From NCBI GenBank assembly GCA_037367405.1, contig JAZKJV010010755.1, positions 434,001-498,000 of the forward strand: a DNA stretch of 64,000 nucleotides, in the 5' to 3' direction. The translations under genes and the position numbers were made by a program. The notes beneath the pieces are model-generated. The model saw only the letters and a program-made list of their open reading frames with translations. It ran no database searches and was not told the DNA's origin. Below are positions 60,001 through 64,000 of this stretch, one piece after another (position 1 is the stretch's first letter; each line of letters opens with the position of its first letter). The stretch comes from Ottelia alismoides (lineage: Eukaryota > Streptophyta > Magnoliopsida > Alismatales > Hydrocharitaceae).

Positions 60001-60600
60001 CATTTTATTAAAATAATAATCAAAGAGAATAAATAAAAAAGAAATAAATAAAAAATATTATTTTTACATAAAATAATAAGATCAAATTAATCAATATGTA
60101 TAATGTACAATAAGGGCCCAAAACCCACGTTTCACATAGAACTCCGATTCATTTGAATTTGGTCTTGTTTTGAAGGTAGTTGAACATACCTTAATTAAAA
60201 AATGAGCAGGGGTCCTTAGGAGACTCTATGAGATAAGTATACACTTTTAAAGGCTTTTGGACTCAAACTAGGGTTCGGGTTTGGTCAATTTTACAAGTTA
60301 GTATTTTTTTGGTATTTTTCATTTATTAGTGTTAGTAATGTGTACACTGTAGAGTTGATTTTATTCAATTCTGAGTTAGTGAAAAATAGATAAAAATATG
60401 GGTAAACATGGTATATATAGAAGCGATATTTACAAAAGAATTTAGCTTCTTATTTAATTCAAATATGCATGCTAAAATGAAAATATTAATTCTAAGTGCA
60501 TGAATGGTAAAAAATGCAAAATAAATGATGAAATGCAGCTAATTACTCAGGAATGAAACTCTATTTTAAACTTTTGGAGTGATGAATCACAAATTCATCA
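57016..60600 (-). repeat. Athila-4 3' LTR (3585 bp, minus strand)
   Basis: On the plus strand it runs TGGAACC..ATTCATCA; on the minus strand it starts TGATGAATT / GATTCATCA, like Athila-1. Its length is close to the 3530 bp of Athila-1. The GC-rich middle (58080-59400) corresponds to the promoter part. Frames such as 58078-58305 and 59170-59559 are not supported as genes. Confidence 0.75.
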
Positions 60601-60613
60601 ACCCCCTATGCTT
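60601..60613 (-). other. Polypurine tract of Athila-4
   Basis: Minus strand AAGCATAGGGGGT directly before the LTR, against AAGTATAGGGGGT in Athila-1. Confidence 0.8.
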
Positions 60614-62077
60614 AAACCACCCTTGTCCATGAGCAACTAAAATGAAATTATTTGAGGTTCGATACCAAGGTAATGAACAAAAGGTGCAAACTGAGCTCCA
60701 CTCGACCTTTGGATTAAAAATGTGGCAGATCCTTATTAGGAATATGATTTAAGACCTAACAACCTTTAAGTTCCATAAGTCTCTATTCAATCGCCTCAAC
60801 AGTCAAGTCAGAACAAGTCCGCGTACACAAATTCTGATGATTATGAATGTTACTTGTACCATGTAAGTGAAATATATCTATCGACATCAGAAATGGCAAA
60901 GAAACATCCTTGCCAAACTCGGAAACCTTAATTCCCTGGTTTAACAATGCTTTCCTCGAGGAACGATGTATTCCCTTCTAAGTTCAAGTGCAATCGATTA
61001 AAGAAGTAGGGGTAGAGAAGAAAATGGATTGTGATCACTGTAATCACATATCCGTGGAGCTTGAACAATGTTGCCAAATCTCTAGCTGCATGCTTCCTTG
61101 GTTTGACACGTTGAAATATACACCTTGCTTATTCATATTTTTCTCCGACGTGAATTCTTATTTAATTACTTTTTGCCCATCTATCTCTTTTGGAGATTTT
61201 CTACCCATTCTTTTAACGTTTTCCGTATGCTTATAAGGTGTTTTTCTTCTTGAGCCAGTAAACCATACATCTTTTGAAGCTTTATTGCTACCCACAACAT
61301 CTCATCATTAGATGTCAATGCCACTCTACTAGGTTGATACACACTGGCCCCTTATTACGACTGTGAATGTTTCTGCTCGTATGTTTCCCCAAGCTAAAGG
61401 ATTCTGCCCCCTCACCACCACATTAATGAAGGGATATGTGCAAGGGGCTTGTCCAAGTTACGCCACTTTCTAAAAGAATCATGCGTGTGTATGAAATACT
61501 CTACTTAGACCAATCAAGATGACATGCGAACATAGTCTTTTGGACTCAAATAATTATGCCTCTCAACCTGAAAGTATCAACTCTAAATCATATAAGGTTC
61601 CTATGAAATTAAGTAGATTAAGGTCAATTCAAGTCAATCCTTGGTTTTTATTCATAACCCGGTTCAGAACCCACTTACTTTCCACTTGTATGTGTTATAT
61701 ATGCAAACAAAATGCAGATGTTGTGGAATGCATATGAATGAAGTGTGAGATGGTTTTTTATGTAAGAATGATCCGCACGAGTAAATAAGAAGCTCTCTTT
61801 TTTTTCAAAAGTTTTTTTATTTTTCTGGTATGTCTCCTATTTTACAACAATTTTAGAAAAGTATTTATTTAAAGGAATTTTACAAAGGTTATACATATTT
61901 TACAGAGAGTATTATACACATTATACATATTTTATAGTTTGTATATATATTATACAAGTATACAAGTTTTATTAATATTTTTGACCAGTTTTACCCATCC
62001 CATAATTATTGCATAATATATACAAAAATACACAAAAGAATGAACTATGTGTAAAGTATATAAGTAATATATACACA

Positions 62078-62457
62078 CCCCTTATACTTAGCGTATGTTA
62101 TGTACTCAAAGAACGAGAAGCGAGGAAAAGACAAAGCTTGTGCTAAGCGTAGGAGAATAGAAAGAAATAAAAGTATAGAAGTCAAGCTGCCTCCCTATAC
62201 TTAGGTTATGGTCAGTCTAAGCGTAGAAAAAAAGCAAAAAAGGGGTGGTCAAGGTCAAGAGGAGAAATGGATGAACATATACATGGTGGGCATCGATACC
62301 CCCTATATTAAAGCTCTAGTCAGCCTAAGTATAGGACATGACTAAGTATAAGAACTGATGGGATTGAGGAATATACAAAGAAAATGAAAAAGAAAAGGAG
62401 AAGAGACTCAGGTCACTCCTCCCCTCCATATACTTAGTATTTGGTCATCCTAAATAT
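62078..62457 (-). other. Decayed hairpin/polypurine array of Athila-4
   Basis: Four units in the same order as Athila-1 when read on the minus strand: 62418-62457, 62299-62335, 62199-62229 and 62078-62155. Each keeps a CTTAG..CTAAG-type inverted repeat followed by a G-rich tract (for example TATAGGGAGG and ATATAGGGG), with mutations in stems and tracts. Confidence 0.7.
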
Positions 62458-62600
62458 ACCCATAAAATGAAAATGATATGGAGCCAAGACGAGTGATACG
62501 GATCACTAGGGAGGGAGTGAAAGAAGAAGAAGACTATGCAAGAGGAAGGGATACTATACAAGGATCAAGAAGGTTTATAACGAACCTTTATACGTGAATG

Positions 62601-63064
62601 AGAAGGTGAGGAATATACATGTGTGTCATTGTTAGAATCGTCTTATGATGAAAAATAATAATGTGGTGAAGGGATCGGCCATCGATGATCGACACATGGC
62701 TGCATACTCATATAATTCTTAAGAACAGTAAAATTGAGCTCACTCATATAAATCAACTCATCCGTTCTTTCTGACGAATCCTTAGTGAATCCCTTCTCTG
62801 GTATATTGAAGGAAACTTTCGTAGTCAGTTTTCTAGAACCCGAATCATTGAGAGGGAGGGAAGAGTGTTTTGCTGTGAGGGGTTTGGAGGAACACATCAA
62901 TGAATCAATTCTTGACTTCCTCTAACTATATAACCAACTAGAGGATGGAGCAACGTTGTTATTGGGAATGGTCAATTTGGTTCAGGCTATCTCCTTTGTT
63001 GAAGTTCCGTGATGTGGTGTAGTTTTGATAGTGGGTTCCTCATCAAATGAGTCACCATATAGAT
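62601..63064. other. Unassigned sequence right of Athila-4
   Basis: It contains an 85-codon minus-strand frame (62643-62900) with no recognisable domain. Position suggests it belongs to Athila-4, but it does not resemble the Athila-1 integrase. I cannot say where the element ends. Confidence 0.35.
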
Positions 63065-64000
63065 TGTAATTGTAAAGCCTTGAACTTGGAATATCTCGTA
63101 TCCAATATAATAAGATCCGGCTCGTCAAGAGAAAACCAACGAAATTTGTTTCGTGTAAATCAGACTTCGTTTCGAATTGTTATGATTTTCGGAAGAAAGA
63201 GAAGGAAGGCTAAGATGTCATTAACCCATAATGACGGTCATTAAGACAAATTAAACATGATTAAAGAAACTAATGACGGATTGCAAACTACTAATGATCA
63301 TTAGTAAACACTAATCAATAGTTAGCAAAAGATAAGCGTAAGCCGCGAAATTTAAATCGTGATTAGTGAAAGTAATCACGATTAGTGTTAATTAAGCGTC
63401 ATTAGCAAATCTAGAATCCTCTGAAATGTTCTAACTTAAGCCCCGAGTTTGGGATAGGTTTCGGCCAAAACCATGGACCAAAACCATGGGCTGCTAAACC
63501 ATGGTTAAGGCCTAAACCATGGTTTTCTAACCATGGTTAGTGGTTTTTCGAGGCCTATAAATAGACCCCCACCCATTCATTCTCTACGACTTCCACTACC
63601 ACCACCATCCCAAGGGCTAGGGTCGAGAGGTCGGGAGGAGGAGTGGGAGGCGAGGGAGGAGCGCTAGCGAAGTGCTGCCGGGAGAACAAGGAGGAGAAAG
63701 GTACGATCCTCTCTTAGTTTGCTTCGTAAGCTAGGCTTTCAATTCATCCTCTTGTTCTTCCAAGTTTTGTTCTCGATTCATCTTTCTTTCGGATTTGTTT
63801 TCCTGTTGTGGTTCGAGGAGAAATCTGTGTAACACCATACTTAGGTGCGGGCGACTATGCACGTCAGTGACCCTGTGATTGGTCACACGTTCACTCATCT
63901 AAGACGCATGGTGTCTACAAATTCTCCATTGTTTATTTTTCTATTCTTTCTATTATGCTTTTATAATTATTTTGATGGAGAAATCTGTGTAATACCCTAC
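63065..64000 (+). repeat. Promoter-bearing repeat, probable LTR of another element (partial)
   Basis: It begins at a TGTAATTG / TGTAAAGCC-type start, has palindromes (63290-63305, 63355-63383), five CCATGG sites (63471-63536), TATAAATA at 63556 and a purine-rich leader with GGAGGAG repeats. GAGAAATCTGTGTAA occurs at 63810 and, slightly changed, at 63974. The layout resembles an LTR promoter, but no partner LTR or primer site is in view; a host gene promoter is the alternative. Confidence 0.45.
63556..63563 (+). promoter_or_regulatory. TATA box
   Basis: TATAAATA in CCTATAAATAGACC, 20 bases after the last CCATGG palindrome; strong match to the plant TATA consensus. Confidence 0.6.

Larger units (their letters stand above)
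57016..62600 (-). mobile_element. Athila-4: diverged Athila-like element on the minus strand (partial)
   Basis: Read on the minus strand, a polypurine tract and LTR start at 60600, and upstream of them (60601-62480) lies the same non-coding 3' region as in Athila-1, including the hairpin/polypurine array. The LTR is 57016-60600. No pol sequence is recognisable at 62500-63060, where Athila-1 would lead us to expect it, so the element is either rearranged or truncated. The right limit is approximate. Confidence 0.75.

Overview
The window is plant nuclear DNA, almost certainly an angiosperm, from a repeat-dense and probably heterochromatic region. I find no convincing host gene, tRNA, rRNA or CRISPR array. 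Nearly everything is LTR retrotransposon of two kinds: Athila-like Ty3/gypsy elements (tRNA-Asp primer site, long LTRs with a palindromic start) and one Ty1/copia family (tRNA-iMet primer site, LTRs of about 2.4 kb). The Athila-type polymerase, the copia-type protein order (integrase before reverse transcriptase) and the primer sites point to a plant; I cannot name the species.

Layout. 1-1435: an LTR-like fragment, then an unidentified flank. 1436-11555: a decayed Athila-like element (Athila-2) with gag and protease remnants but no reverse transcriptase or integrase; its left flank is repeated inside it (680-1435 and 7849-8547), and CCTAT occurs at all three expected junctions. 11556-12681: unassigned sequence. 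From 12682 a set of nested insertions begins. Copia-A (LTR 12682-15165, decayed body to 20134) is interrupted by Copia-B (5' LTR from 20135, body 49913-54426, 3' LTR from 54427). The Copia-B 5' LTR is interrupted by Copia-C (21099-48308, target duplication GAAAC). The Copia-C 5' LTR is interrupted by Athila-1 (21644-38342, target duplication ATGAC). The Copia-B 3' LTR is interrupted by a solo Athila-like LTR (54555-56836) and then cut by a minus-strand Athila-like element (Athila-4, from 57016). The right end (about 63065-64000) is a separate promoter-bearing repeat, probably another LTR.

Athila-1 is the youngest and best preserved. Its two 3530-bp LTRs have the same length, and I count about eight differences by eye. 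It has a perfect tRNA-Asp primer site and one 2052-codon gag-pol frame, with a single frameshift near the end of integrase. Copia-C is next: its LTRs differ at roughly 1 % of sites, its gag-protease frame is intact, and its pol carries two stops and about six one-base shifts, mostly in homopolymers. Copia-A, Copia-B and Athila-2 are heavily mutated. Decay therefore agrees with the order of nesting.

The most unusual structure is a non-coding array between the Athila-1 pol gene and its 3' LTR: four modules spaced 100-115 bp apart, each a hairpin directly followed by a copy of the polypurine tract. The array is also recognisable in the diverged Athila-4. A second notable pattern is a stem-loop at the same place in the LTRs of Copia-A, B and C whose arms differ in sequence but still pair.
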